Assembly (NCBI RefSeq): GCF_020991455.1
Contig: NZ_JAJMOX010000006.1
Span: forward strand, 186,001 to 250,000
Length of the DNA stretch: 64,000 bases
From: Flavobacterium sp. JAS
Lineage (GTDB): Bacteria; Bacteroidota; Bacteroidia; Flavobacteriales; Flavobacteriaceae
Direction: 5' to 3'
The notes beneath the pieces are model-generated. The model was not told the origin of the DNA and made no database searches. It saw only the letters and a program-made list of their open reading frames with translations. Positions 27,465-36,218 of this stretch are shown piece after piece; position 1 is the first letter of the stretch, and each line of letters opens with the position of its first letter. The translations under genes were made by a program, and so were the position numbers.

Positions 27465-27651
27465 TCAAAAAATAAATATAGAAAACAATGATATCTTAAT
27501 TATATTAGCACAGATCAAATGTATGTTTTCGACGTTTTTGAAGATGTAAACTGTTTATTTGGCTAAATTAAAAAAAAGATACTAACGATAAATTTTGCCC
27601 CCACAAATGAGAAAAAGGCTGTTTCAAAATTATTTTGAAATGGCCTTTTTT
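27465..27651 (+). ncRNA. Candidate small RNA or micro-peptide transcript
   Basis: A promoter at 27427-27458 and a strong hairpin terminator at 27612-27651 would bound a transcript of about 185 bases. It contains a 15-codon frame (27519-27566, MYVFDVFEDVNCLFG) but nothing longer. The identity is inferred only from the promoter-terminator pair. Confidence 0.3.
27612..27651. terminator. Bidirectional terminator
   Basis: AAAAAGGCTGTTTCAAAA pairs with TTTTGAAATGGCCTTTTT over 18 positions with one mismatch-type change, with A and T runs on both outer sides. It serves the minus-strand gene ending at 27671 and any transcript arriving from the left. Confidence 0.85.
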
Positions 27652-27670
27652 GATTTCAATATTTTTTGTT

Positions 27671-28447
27671 TTACTGAAAAAAGTCCAGTAAAACAGTTTT
27701 TAATTCTTCTTTGTTTTCAATGTGACTCATGTGTCCATCTTCAAAAGAAACAAGTTCGGCAGTTGTATCTTCGATTTGAGAGACGCTTTCGTCATAATTT
27801 AAAACAGGATCTTTTTTTCCTAAAATTAATAAAACAGGAAATAGATTTTTATGTAAAAGCGCTTCTCTGTCTTTTCTGATTTTCATTCCTTCAAGCGAAG
27901 CAACGATTCCTTGCAGAGGAGTTTTTAAAGCCTGAATTTTTACTTTTTCGATTTCGTCTGCCAGTCGGGTTCTGTTGTTTTCGCTGAACAAATTGCCAAT
28001 TGCTAAGCTTACAAAGTTTATATAGTTTTGTTTAACGGCTTTAATGGCGCGAGTTCGGTTTAATTTCTTTTCGGCGCTGTCTTCTTTAGATGTAGAATTC
28101 AATAAAACTAATTTCTGAATGTTGTTTGGGAATAATTCGGCGAAAGCCAAACCAACATATCCGCCCATAGAATGTCCAAGAATAGTTGCTTTTTCAATTT
28201 TTAGATGCTCCAGAACTTCATGAACTACATTTGCATTATCTTCCATTGCATGCACATATCCCAAACAATCAGATTCGCCGTGACCCAATAAATCAATTGT
28301 AATTACACGATGTTTTTCTGAAAATAAGGTAACGTAGTCCTGCCACATTTTTTTGTTTTCCAGAAAGCCATGAAGCAGTACAATTGCAGTTCCTGAACCT
28401 GAATCAGTATAAGAGATTTTTGTGTTTTTATATAGAAGTGTTTTCAA
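27671..28447 (-). CDS. Alpha/beta-fold hydrolase
   Basis: The 258-residue soluble hydrolase has the nucleophile elbow GHSMGG (Ser93), the oxyanion-side HGFLENKKMW, the acid Asp213 (GKKDPVL) and the likely catalytic His239 in DGHMSHIEN. The DLLGHGESD block is typical of the MhpC/BioH-like group of esterases and C-C hydrolases. Substrate cannot be told from the sequence. It is read away from the next hydrolase's end, with 165 bases between them that contain its promoter and the terminator of the neighbour. Fully intact. Confidence 0.88.
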   Translation of the reverse strand: MKTLLYKNTKISYTDSGSGTAIVLLHGFLENKKMWQDYVTLFSEKHRVITIDLLGHGESDCLGYVHAMEDNANVVHEVLEHLKIEKATILGHSMGGYVGLAFAELFPNNIQKLVLLNSTSKEDSAEKKLNRTRAIKAVKQNYINFVSLAIGNLFSENNRTRLADEIEKVKIQALKTPLQGIVASLEGMKIRKDREALLHKNLFPVLLILGKKDPVLNYDESVSQIEDTTAELVSFEDGHMSHIENKEELKTVLLDFFQ

Positions 28448-28574
28448 AATGGTGTTTTAATTTATAAAATGCAAAGATAAGAAAGCATAAACCATATAAG
28501 AAAGACTGTAGGGTTTTAAGCATTTCTTTAACGATTTTAAGACTTAAAGAGCTTACATTATAGGTTTTATAATG

Positions 28575-28612
28575 AAAAACGGCCTCCATTTCTGAAAGCC
28601 GTTTTGTTTTTG
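28575..28612 (-). terminator. Terminator for the minus-strand hydrolase at 28613
   Basis: Read on the minus strand, AAAACGGC and GCCGTTTTT pair across a 13-base loop and end in T. It begins immediately after the stop codon. Confidence 0.8.
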
Positions 28613-29512
28613 TTATGATTTTAAAAAGGAATTAACATCTGCAAAGTACTTTTCTTTCGCATCAAGCCATCCATAATGCCTACAATTTTCAAGCAAAATT
28701 AGTTTTGAATTAGGAAATGTTTTATTTGCCAATTCTCCAATTTGATTGCTAATAACATCTTCTTTTCCCTGAATAATCAGAACAGGATTTTTAAAGGTTT
28801 TCAGTTTTTCTTTGCAATCAAAATTGATTTTTTGCATATCGCCCCAAAGCAATCCGTTTATTTTCGAATCCCCCTGTGTTAATCGTTCCGCAATAATCGG
28901 GACATATTTTTTATCGTAAACATAAGCCGGTGCCATCGCCCTTCCTCGTGCTAAACGTGCGGAGTGAGTTGTGTCGCCTTTTTCGATTTTATCATTCCAG
29001 TAATTCATTGAATCTTTCTCGACTTTAGTCAAGTTTCTTTCAATAAGATTTTCGGTTTTCAGTAAAGTCAAATCAATTCCGCCAGACGACGACAGAACTA
29101 ATTTATTGATGCTGTTTGGATAAACCGTAGCATAATACGAAGCCAACATTCCTCCAAAAGAATGCCCCAGAATATTCCATTTTTTAATTTTCAGATGTTT
29201 TCTTAGAGACTCAATATCATCGGCCATTACTTTCATCGAAATGGTTTCTGAATTCAGCTCCTTCAATTTAGATTTTCCGGTTCCGCGTTGATCATAAATA
29301 ATAGTTTCCTGACTTTCGGCCAATGTTTTAGCGATGCTTTCAAAGCCATTACTATTCATTCCCGGGCCACCATTAATAATCAAAAGCGGTTCGCCTTTAC
29401 CAAATGTTTTATAATAGGTTTTGCTCGAATCATTGTTGGTCGAAAAACCTTCTGTTTGAGCAAAAGCGTTTCCTAAAACCATCAGAAAAACAAATAGAAA
29501 AATCTTTTTCAT
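28613..29512 (-). CDS. Exported alpha/beta hydrolase, proline-iminopeptidase-like
   Basis: The 299-residue hydrolase has a signal peptide (MKKIFLFVFLMVLGNAFAQ). It has the prolyl-aminopeptidase style oxyanion motif NGGPGMNSNG (47-56), DQRGTGKS (74-81), the nucleophile Ser118 in GHSFGG, an aspartate in GKEDVIS, and a histidine in CRHYGWLD. Members of the S33 family release N-terminal proline or act as esterases; the signal peptide places this one in the periplasm. It is followed, seven bases upstream on the same strand, by aminopeptidase P, so the two probably form an operon for degrading proline-containing peptides. Confidence 0.85.
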   Translation of the reverse strand: MKKIFLFVFLMVLGNAFAQTEGFSTNNDSSKTYYKTFGKGEPLLIINGGPGMNSNGFESIAKTLAESQETIIYDQRGTGKSKLKELNSETISMKVMADDIESLRKHLKIKKWNILGHSFGGMLASYYATVYPNSINKLVLSSSGGIDLTLLKTENLIERNLTKVEKDSMNYWNDKIEKGDTTHSARLARGRAMAPAYVYDKKYVPIIAERLTQGDSKINGLLWGDMQKINFDCKEKLKTFKNPVLIIQGKEDVISNQIGELANKTFPNSKLILLENCRHYGWLDAKEKYFADVNSFLKS

Positions 29513-29519
29513 TATGGAA

Positions 29520-30812
29520 TTATGAGTTCATTAAACTTTCGATTTCATCCACTTCAATCGGAATGTTACGCATCAGGTTAAAAGGTTCTCCTTTTTCCTG
29601 AACCACAACGTTATCTTCCAAACGAATCCCGAAACCTTCAGCAGGGATATAAATTCCAGGTTCAACCGTAAAAACCATATTAGCTTTCATAGGCTCATGA
29701 AGTAATCCATAATCGTGCGTATTTAATCCCAAATGATGAGAAGTTCCGTGCATGAAATATTTTTTGTATGCTGGCCATTCCGGATTTTCGTTCTGAACAT
29801 CGGCTTTGTCAATTAAACCTAAACCAAGTAATTCCGAAGTCATAACTTTACCAACTTCAATATGATATTGTTTCCAAAGTGTTCCCGGAGTCAACATTTT
29901 GGTAGCTTCATTTTTTACTTTCAAAACCGCATTGTAAACCGCTTTTTGTCTTTCAGAGAATTTTCCCGAAACCGGAATTGTTCTCGTCATATCGCTCGAA
30001 TAATTAGCATATTCAGCCGCAACATCCAATAAAATCAGATCTCCGGCTTTACATTGCTGATTGTTTTCGATATAATGTAAAACATTTGCATTGTTTCCCG
30101 AAGCAATAATTGGCGTGTAAGCGAAACCTTTAGAGCGATTACGGATAAATTCGTGAATCAATTCGGCTTCGATTTCATATTCCGTAACATTTGGTTTTAC
30201 AAACGGCAATAATCTGCGGAAACCTTTCTCAGTAATATCACAAGCGTGTTGAAGCAAATCGATTTCTTCGCTTTCTTTTATAGAACGAATGCGTTGCAAA
30301 ATTGGGTTGCTTTTTGCCACATTGTGTGCAGGATAGTTTTCTTTCCACCATTTTACAAAACGAGCTTCACGAGTTTCAGTCTCAACGACTGCACGGTAAT
30401 GTTCGTTAGTGTTAATATACATTGTGTCTGCATAAGTCATCATTTCGTTCAAGACTTTATGAAAATCCTGTAACCAATAAACAGTTCTAATTCCCGAAAC
30501 CTGAAAAGCACGTTCCTTAGTCAGTTTTTCACCTTCCCAAATCGCAATGTGTTCGCTGGTTTCTTTCAGAAAAAGAATTTCTTTTTGGCTCTCATAAGGT
30601 GCATCAGGATACAAAAGCAAAATACTTTCTTCCTGATCAACTCCACTTAGATAAAAAATATCCCGGTGTTGTTCAAACGGCAAAGTACTGTCGGCACTAA
30701 TTGGATAAATGTCATTTGAGTTAAAAACGGCAACACTGTTAGGTTTCATTTCTGCCGTGAATTTTCTGCGATTCTTTACAAAAAGAGCGCTGTTTATTTG
30801 ATGATATTTCAT
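29520..30812 (-). CDS. pepP: Xaa-Pro aminopeptidase (aminopeptidase P, M24B)
   Basis: The 430-residue enzyme cleaves the first residue when the second is proline. The N-terminal domain (1-170) is of the creatinase/AMP_N type, with STLPFEQHRDIFYLSGV. The pita-bread catalytic domain has the metal ligands in LLDVAAEYANYSSDMTRTIP (two Asp), HGTSHHLGLNTHD (His), FTVEPGIYIP (Glu) and GFGIRLEDNVVV (Glu). No signal peptide, so it is cytosolic, unlike the hydrolase encoded just downstream. Length and motifs match the E. coli PepP type. It is the first gene of a two-gene unit. Confidence 0.93.
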   Translation of the reverse strand: MKYHQINSALFVKNRRKFTAEMKPNSVAVFNSNDIYPISADSTLPFEQHRDIFYLSGVDQEESILLLYPDAPYESQKEILFLKETSEHIAIWEGEKLTKERAFQVSGIRTVYWLQDFHKVLNEMMTYADTMYINTNEHYRAVVETETREARFVKWWKENYPAHNVAKSNPILQRIRSIKESEEIDLLQHACDITEKGFRRLLPFVKPNVTEYEIEAELIHEFIRNRSKGFAYTPIIASGNNANVLHYIENNQQCKAGDLILLDVAAEYANYSSDMTRTIPVSGKFSERQKAVYNAVLKVKNEATKMLTPGTLWKQYHIEVGKVMTSELLGLGLIDKADVQNENPEWPAYKKYFMHGTSHHLGLNTHDYGLLHEPMKANMVFTVEPGIYIPAEGFGIRLEDNVVVQEKGEPFNLMRNIPIEVDEIESLMNS

Positions 30813-30988
30813 AATAATGTGAGTTTTGAACTTCGAATTTCAAAATTAGTGATTTTTGAAGACGTAGAACAAAATAGGATTATTAAAGTTTTCTTATTTG
30901 TTTGATGTTTTTTTGCGTAATCAGTGTCATTTCTACAGAAGATAAATCTTAGAAACTTAGCAACTCAGAACCTTAGAATCTTAATAAT

Positions 30989-31085
30989 GGCGTGCCCCTC
31001 CGGGTCGGGCTTTCGGCTATATCTTTTATTCCGTCCCGATAGCTATCGGGACAAATAAAGGGATACCGCCTTAATCCCTCACGCA
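30989..31085. repeat. GC-rich dispersed repeat with a 20-bp palindrome
   Basis: About 97 bases are far more GC-rich than the surrounding AT-rich DNA (GCCCCTCCGGGTCGGGC near 30993) and contain the perfect palindrome GTCCCGATAGCTATCGGGAC (31033-31052), flanked by ATCTTTTATTCC and AAATAAAGGGAT. I recall similar sequences scattered between genes in Flavobacterium genomes. It lies in a 543-base gene-free stretch (30813-31355); left of it are CTTAGAAACTTAGCAACTCAG-type short repeats, and the right part is AT-rich with no gene. Confidence 0.75.
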
Positions 31086-31355
31086 AACTCGGTTTTATAA
31101 GAAGTTTATTGTTCATATAAAAGATAGTTTGTTTGATTTTTATTTTATCTAGAAAATAATTTTTGGATGAATACGGTTTCCCGTAAAGAAATTAATTCAT
31201 AAATGCCAATATTTGTATTAAATTAATTATCATTTTGTTATATCAAATTTAATTAGAAAAACCATTGATTGACTCGGATTTTTTTAATCACAAATTGAGA
31301 AAACTTATATTAATCCGTTTTTAGTCTATAATAATTTACAACCCAAAACCTAACT

Positions 31356-32540
31356 ATGAAAACAAAAATTTATCGATTTGCAACTTTTCTAATCGCTTCT
31401 TTACTCATGATTTCTTGTGTCTCTGAAGAAATTAAAGTGCCAGCAAGTAAAAAAAATGAGATTTTATCATTCGTTATAAAAAAAGGAGATATTTCTAAAC
31501 CGCTTGATATTTTAGAAAACACAATAAGTGGTACAGTAGACAGTAGTTTCGATTTGAATGATATAACTTTAGAAGTTTTAATATCTGACGGAGCGACGAT
31601 TAGCCCTGATCCTGCTTCAATCAAGTCTATCAATGGTCCGTTAACTTTTGTAGTTACAGCTGTAAATGGTAAAGAGAGAACATATAATGTGTTGGTAAGT
31701 AAAACTCAAAGCTCAGATAATAGTATTTTAGAGTTTAATATTACTACACCCTATTTTTTGACAAGTGCTAAAATTGATCAACAAACCGGATCAATAACCA
31801 AAAGACTTCCTTCGTTTGTTGATTTGGCAAATTTAAGTGTTGATTTAAAATATGCGGATAATGCGACTATTTCTCCAGATCCGAAAACAATTACTGATTA
31901 TTCATCTCCCGTAGATTTTATAGTTAAGTCTGAATCTGGGATAGAAAAAACGTATCAGGTTAAATTAGAACATATGAATATAAATATGTCTGAATCATGT
32001 ACTGATTCAAATGCTAATAAATGGTTTGGAGGAGATAACAGAACGGATGCGCCCGATATTTTACCGTTTGACAGAAATATTGGGACAGGTCAAACAGTTT
32101 TGTTGAGTAAAGATTTGACTCCTTCGGTTTTTAGCATTCATCTTCTAGAAGGTTTTGCTTACGCTCAAACGTATGATCCGTATAGGGGAGATGTAATATT
32201 AAAATTAATTATTAGAGATGAAAAACAAAAAATTATAGCATCTACAGAAACTACCGTCCCGGGAAATTTTAATGGAGGTTTTGTTCCTTTTGATTTGCAA
32301 AATCTGCATCTTTTCTTAGAAGCAGGAAAAGAATATGTTTTCTATTGGTACTTGGTGGATGGTGCAGCTTTAGGAATTATGTCAGGTAGTTCCGCAAACA
32401 AAAGTAGTGGCTCTGGATTTTGTTTTCAAACCGGTTATTCAGGTTCTTCTAAAGTTAGCACTGGGACTACTCTGGAAGATTTAAGTGTTTGGTACAAACA
32501 TACATGGCATTTCAATATGCAGCTAGAAGGAAAAGAATAA
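31356..32540 (+). CDS. Surface lipoprotein with two DUF5018-like repeats
   Basis: The 394-residue protein has a lipoprotein signal (LLMISC, Cys21). Two related Ig-like repeats follow, each about 85-90 residues: the first contains GATISPDPASIKSINGPLTFVVTAVNGKERTYNV, the second NATISPDPKTITDYSSPVDFIVKSESGIEKTYQV. A C-terminal beta-rich domain (about 210-390) contains aromatic patches. This layout is common in Bacteroidota proteins that bind or process surface glycans, but no susC/D partner is adjacent. Seen: lipobox and internal repeats. The family name is from memory. It is monocistronic, with a terminator at 32565. Confidence 0.7.
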   Translation: MKTKIYRFATFLIASLLMISCVSEEIKVPASKKNEILSFVIKKGDISKPLDILENTISGTVDSSFDLNDITLEVLISDGATISPDPASIKSINGPLTFVVTAVNGKERTYNVLVSKTQSSDNSILEFNITTPYFLTSAKIDQQTGSITKRLPSFVDLANLSVDLKYADNATISPDPKTITDYSSPVDFIVKSESGIEKTYQVKLEHMNINMSESCTDSNANKWFGGDNRTDAPDILPFDRNIGTGQTVLLSKDLTPSVFSIHLLEGFAYAQTYDPYRGDVILKLIIRDEKQKIIASTETTVPGNFNGGFVPFDLQNLHLFLEAGKEYVFYWYLVDGAALGIMSGSSANKSSGSGFCFQTGYSGSSKVSTGTTLEDLSVWYKHTWHFNMQLEGKE

Positions 32541-32564
32541 AAATAAATTATGTAAGTTATAAGT

Positions 32565-32594
32565 AAAAACCGAAGCAGTCACGCTTCGGTTTTT
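32565..32594 (+). terminator. Terminator
   Basis: AAAAACCGAAGC and GCTTCGGTTTTT pair perfectly over 12 bases, with a 6-base loop. The same stem, with a different loop, occurs at 39306. Confidence 0.95.
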
Positions 32595-32714
32595 CTATAA
32601 ATATATATCTTTTGAATAAATTATTTCTTGCTTAATAATTTTTCATACTATTGTTGATTTCGAATGTAGAATTGTATAATTTTAAAATAGTATGCTTATA
32701 AAGCAATATAAATT

Positions 32715-33179
32715 ATGACCATACAAAAAGCAAATCCAAACGACCACGAAATCTTAACCCAAATAACCAAAAAGTCAAAAGCATATTGGGGATATTCTGA
32801 TGAGCAAATTGAAAATTGGTCGCAATTCTTAACCGTTTCAAAAGAATATATCGAAACCAATTCAGCCTACAATTTAATTGTTGAGGGTCAAATTATTGGA
32901 TATTATTCCTTCTTCCACGAAAGTGAAAATAGTATTAAACTGGATAATTTGTTTGTCTTGCCTGATTTTATTGGCAAAGGATTCGGGAAAGTATTAATGA
33001 ATGATTTTCTGATTCGTTTAAAAGATATTACTGTTCAAAAATTAGTTCTCAATTCAGAACCAAACGCTGAGGATTTTTATTCAAAATTCGGATTTGTAAA
33101 AGTAGGGCAAATAGAAACGTCTATCAAAGATCGATATATGCCAATAATGGAGCTATTAATAGAAAAGAATAACCGATAA
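32715..33179 (+). CDS. GNAT-family N-acetyltransferase
   Basis: The 154-residue protein has the GNAT core: a central strand SIKLDNLFVLPDFIGKGFGKVLM, where the IGKGFGK loop binds the acetyl-CoA pyrophosphate, and a late NSEPNAEDFYSKFGFVKVG segment typical of the last strands. Substrate unknown. It opens a run of same-strand genes (33213, 33805, 35160, 35778, 36219) with gaps of 33, 10, 8, 6 and 3 bases, so it is probably the first gene of an operon of mainly unknown proteins. Confidence 0.85.
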   Translation: MTIQKANPNDHEILTQITKKSKAYWGYSDEQIENWSQFLTVSKEYIETNSAYNLIVEGQIIGYYSFFHESENSIKLDNLFVLPDFIGKGFGKVLMNDFLIRLKDITVQKLVLNSEPNAEDFYSKFGFVKVGQIETSIKDRYMPIMELLIEKNNR

Positions 33180-33212
33180 AAGATTTTAGAATAAATTTTA
33201 TAGTTATTAAAG

Positions 33213-33794
33213 ATGAAACTAAATACAGAAGTTAAGTATTTAACCCATAAACAAAGTGCCATTTTTTTGTTGATTTCGCTATCTCTTATCTGGGTTTGGA
33301 TGTTTATTACATCCATAATCGACAGAGGAAACGATCGCGGATTGATGACTAGTTTTGGTACCGTAATAATTTTGACTTTTATATTGGTACAATTCTTTGC
33401 AAAAGTAAAATCAGGAGAATATTTGGCAACATTCTTTTATCTTATTTTTGGGAGTTTTCTAAGTTTTATTATAACGATGACAATCGGGCTCCTTATTTCG
33501 GCAGTTATCAAATCGGGTTGGGCATGGAGTATAGTTCCGTTAATGACAATCGGGTTTTTGTTATTTTTTATTCTTAGACGTTTGTTTTCTTTTCCAGATA
33601 ATTTTGTTGCATTTTGGGTATTGTTTTCATTACCAATCCTGACATTCATAACATTGGAAGTGTTGCCTTTTATTGTAAATATTGATAAGCACGGATTAGG
33701 AATAGGGTTTCCAATTGCGATTTATTTAAGTTTTGTTTTTGTCGCAATTGCAATGCTTTGCAGAGAGAGCCAAAAAGAAATAATAGAAGAATAA
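33213..33794 (+). CDS. Multi-pass membrane protein of unknown function
   Basis: The 193-residue protein has about five hydrophobic segments: residues 15-33, 45-62, 75-97, 104-123 and 130-155, with another near 165-185. There are no recognised motifs and few charged residues inside the segments. Codon use is ordinary. It sits between an acetyltransferase and a large soluble protein in the same operon. I do not recognise the family. Confidence 0.6.
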   Translation: MKLNTEVKYLTHKQSAIFLLISLSLIWVWMFITSIIDRGNDRGLMTSFGTVIILTFILVQFFAKVKSGEYLATFFYLIFGSFLSFIITMTIGLLISAVIKSGWAWSIVPLMTIGFLLFFILRRLFSFPDNFVAFWVLFSLPILTFITLEVLPFIVNIDKHGLGIGFPIAIYLSFVFVAIAMLCRESQKEIIEE

Positions 33795-33804
33795 AAAAAA
33801 TAAA

Positions 33805-35151
33805 ATGCAGAATTCAGTTTTTAAATTAATTACGATCAAAGACATTAAATCGCAATATCCATTTCTTTTGGATCATGAAGGATTTGATTATTTTGAAGAA
33901 TGGAACGATCAGGATTTCTTTTTGGTGGCAAATGAAGATGTTTCTTTTGAAGGTAATTTCTATTTAGATCTTTATGAGGATAAAGAGAAAAAATGGCTTT
34001 CGAATCTATTAAATGTGTCATTAAAAGAAATCGAGAAAATAAGAATCGAAGGCGTTTTAATAAACGGAAATCTCTCCACAAACGGAACTATCATAAATGC
34101 CGAAGGAGATTATGGTCCGTATGTTTTTATAAACGGAAATGTTACTTGCCAAAGTATGTTATTGGGAGGTTCGTATATTGAAATAAACGGGAATGCCAAC
34201 GCTAAAGAAGTTGTGATGACATCGTATAATCATGGTAATTTTAAATGTTCGGGTACTATTGAAGCACCGGTTTTTATAGTCGAAGATCATTACACCACTT
34301 TTGCAGCGCGAAAAAATGATTTGTTCTATTACAATGATCGCGGAAATGATTTTGACGCTAAAAATAGTTGCGAGTCTGATGATGAAAGCGAAGAAGAAAT
34401 TATCTCAAATGAATTACGGAAACATCTTGATAATCCGTTAATCGAAACTTTTGAAGAATTAAAACGTGAATTAGAAAACGGCGAACTAGTTTTAAAACAA
34501 AATAATCCTCCGACCAAAACATATCAATATTGGCAAAATAGAATAAAGTTAAATTATAGAGATTTAAAATTGGTTCCGCCTCAGCATAAAACCAAAGAAT
34601 TGTGTGAGTTGGCTTTGAATATTTCATTTCATGTGCTGCCATTTGTCAATCCGGAATTTATTACGCCCGAACTCTGCGAAAAATTAGTCGAAAAAGATGG
34701 TTTTGCGATTCAGAAAATTCCAAGTCAGTTTATTACGAAAGAACTTTGTTTGAAAGCGGCTCAAAGCGGAACATTAATTTCGCTTATTCCACATGAATTT
34801 TATTCGGAAGAATTGATTTTGACTACTTTTAAAAATGGTAAACATGAACCGAATATTACTGATGTTCCTTCTGAATTTATTACGGATTATTTGCTTGAAG
34901 AATATGTGAAAATTGGCAAGGGATTATGGCTTGATAAAGTTTGCAAAGAAAATGGAAAAGATAAATTAACAATTTTAAAACAAGTAATAGATTCGGGGGT
35001 ACAATATCTGGAAACTATTTTTGCAAATCATTTTAGTAAAGAAACGGTCGAGTATGCTTTTTCTGTTTATAAAAATCAAGAAGATTTGAATAAGTATATT
35101 CAGAAATATAAAGTGAAATTTGAACGTATTGGGTTGAGTGAATATTTGTAA
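33805..35151 (+). CDS. Unknown protein: beta-helix-like N-terminus plus helical repeats
   Basis: The 448-residue soluble protein has two parts. Residues ~45-170 show short repeating strands (IRIEGVLINGNLSTNGTIIN, YVFINGNVTC, YIEINGNANAKEVVM, NFKCSGTIEAPVFIV), a right-handed beta-helix pattern like bactofilins. An acidic linker (CESDDESEEEIISN) follows. Residues ~265-400 are 20-30-residue units such as FVNPEFITPELCEKLVEKDG, IPSQFITKELCLKAAQSG and IPHEFYSEELILTTFKNG, resembling DUF4116 repeats. No signal peptide. It lies 8 bases before the next gene in the operon. Function is not assigned; the two-part design is unusual. Confidence 0.6.
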   Translation: MQNSVFKLITIKDIKSQYPFLLDHEGFDYFEEWNDQDFFLVANEDVSFEGNFYLDLYEDKEKKWLSNLLNVSLKEIEKIRIEGVLINGNLSTNGTIINAEGDYGPYVFINGNVTCQSMLLGGSYIEINGNANAKEVVMTSYNHGNFKCSGTIEAPVFIVEDHYTTFAARKNDLFYYNDRGNDFDAKNSCESDDESEEEIISNELRKHLDNPLIETFEELKRELENGELVLKQNNPPTKTYQYWQNRIKLNYRDLKLVPPQHKTKELCELALNISFHVLPFVNPEFITPELCEKLVEKDGFAIQKIPSQFITKELCLKAAQSGTLISLIPHEFYSEELILTTFKNGKHEPNITDVPSEFITDYLLEEYVKIGKGLWLDKVCKENGKDKLTILKQVIDSGVQYLETIFANHFSKETVEYAFSVYKNQEDLNKYIQKYKVKFERIGLSEYL

Positions 35152-35159
35152 TTTGAAAA

Positions 35160-35771
35160 ATGGATAATGAAAAAATAAAAATATTAAGGAATAAGTTTTC
35201 GATTCCTTTAGATGCAGCTATTAGACTTCTTAAAAAGAATAATGGCGATGTATTATTATGTGAAAAAGAATTTCATGACAATAATATTGAGCAAATTTGT
35301 AAAAAGACAGAAAGTGATTATGAAGCGGCAAAAGAGAATTATGAAATTTGTAACTATGATATAAGAAAGGCCATTGAAAGAATTAACCAAAAGCAGGTTA
35401 TAATTACAACGGGAAATAATCCTAATACAAAAATTGGCTTTATTTTATGGCCAGAAAATGCTGCTGGGGAGTTCTATAAAACAGATAAACGTAATGATGT
35501 TTTTATTTCGGCAGAAGACTTTGATGTTGTTTTGAAAGACTTTAAATCTGTTTTTTCTCTGTTGGATGTTTCTAATGATTTTGAACAGGAAAGTTTTGAT
35601 GTTTTAGGGAATAACTTTTTTGATAACAAAACATGCAGGCAGATCGTAGAGCAAATAAGTCAAATAGAAAGTAATGATAAGCAAGTTCAAAATTTTTTGA
35701 CAGAATTAATTAATTGGTTAAATGATAAATTGACTTATGCTGATTATATTGTAGTTTATGGTAATTTATAA
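35160..35771 (+). CDS. Unknown protein with two UBA/TS-N-like motifs at the N-terminus
   Basis: The 203-residue protein starts with KILRNKFSIPLDAAIRLLKKNNGDVLLCEKEF, closely like the UBA/TS-N fold of elongation factor Ts (helix, xx-L-xx-A/AI, then NNGDV). A second copy begins ICKKTESDYEAAKENYEICNYDIRKAIERIN. The rest (75-203) is not recognised and includes IGFILWPENAAGEFYKTDKRNDVFISAEDFD. The first 70 residues could bind a ribosome or a helical peptide. EF-Ts itself lacks this downstream domain, so this is not tsf. It belongs to the operon with 6- to 8-base gaps on both sides. Confidence 0.55.
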   Translation: MDNEKIKILRNKFSIPLDAAIRLLKKNNGDVLLCEKEFHDNNIEQICKKTESDYEAAKENYEICNYDIRKAIERINQKQVIITTGNNPNTKIGFILWPENAAGEFYKTDKRNDVFISAEDFDVVLKDFKSVFSLLDVSNDFEQESFDVLGNNFFDNKTCRQIVEQISQIESNDKQVQNFLTELINWLNDKLTYADYIVVYGNL

Positions 35772-35777
35772 TTAAAT

Positions 35778-36215
35778 ATGAAGATAAAAATTCAAATCAG
35801 AAAAATAGAACCGCAAGATCTGGATTTTGTGTACAAAGCAATTTGCGAACTTGAAAATGAAGAATTAGATTTTGAAGTATTTGCGGCAATATTCCATGAA
35901 AACATTTCGAATAAAAATAATCTGTACTTATTGGCAGAAAATGAAAATGAAGGCTTAGGGTTTATTAGTTTTCACACACAAAACCTTTTGCATCATTGCG
36001 GATTAGTTGGCGAGATTCAGGAATTTTTCATTCATCAAAATCATCGCGGAAAAGGAATTGGAAGACAATTGATAAATGAGATTATGCAATATGCAGATCA
36101 AAATAACCTGAAAAGTATTGAAGTCACAACAAATCGCCGAAGAGTTGAGAACGTGTTGATTTATGAAAATCTCGGTTTTAATCTATCGCATAATAAGTTT
36201 ACGATTTATAAATAA
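35778..36215 (+). CDS. GNAT-family N-acetyltransferase
   Basis: The 145-residue protein begins MKIKIQIRKIEPQDLDFVYKAI, typical of GNAT enzymes. It has VGEIQEFFIHQNHRGKGIGRQLI, with the acetyl-CoA loop (RGKGIG), and the closing NRRRVENVLIYENLGFNLSHNKF. The substrate is not visible. Six bases separate it from the UBA-like gene and three from the regulator, so it is likely co-expressed with both. Confidence 0.88.
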   Translation: MKIKIQIRKIEPQDLDFVYKAICELENEELDFEVFAAIFHENISNKNNLYLLAENENEGLGFISFHTQNLLHHCGLVGEIQEFFIHQNHRGKGIGRQLINEIMQYADQNNLKSIEVTTNRRRVENVLIYENLGFNLSHNKFTIYK

Positions 36216-36218
36216 TTA

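Noticed and set aside
27595..27879. Plus-strand open frame of 94 codons over the hydrolase 3' end
   Set aside because: It begins in the terminator and then runs antisense to the conserved C-terminus of the alpha/beta hydrolase.
30813..30988. Possible gene or RNA in the long gap after aminopeptidase P
   Set aside because: No frame of length with a start, no conserved RNA signature; only short CTTAG-type repeats are seen.
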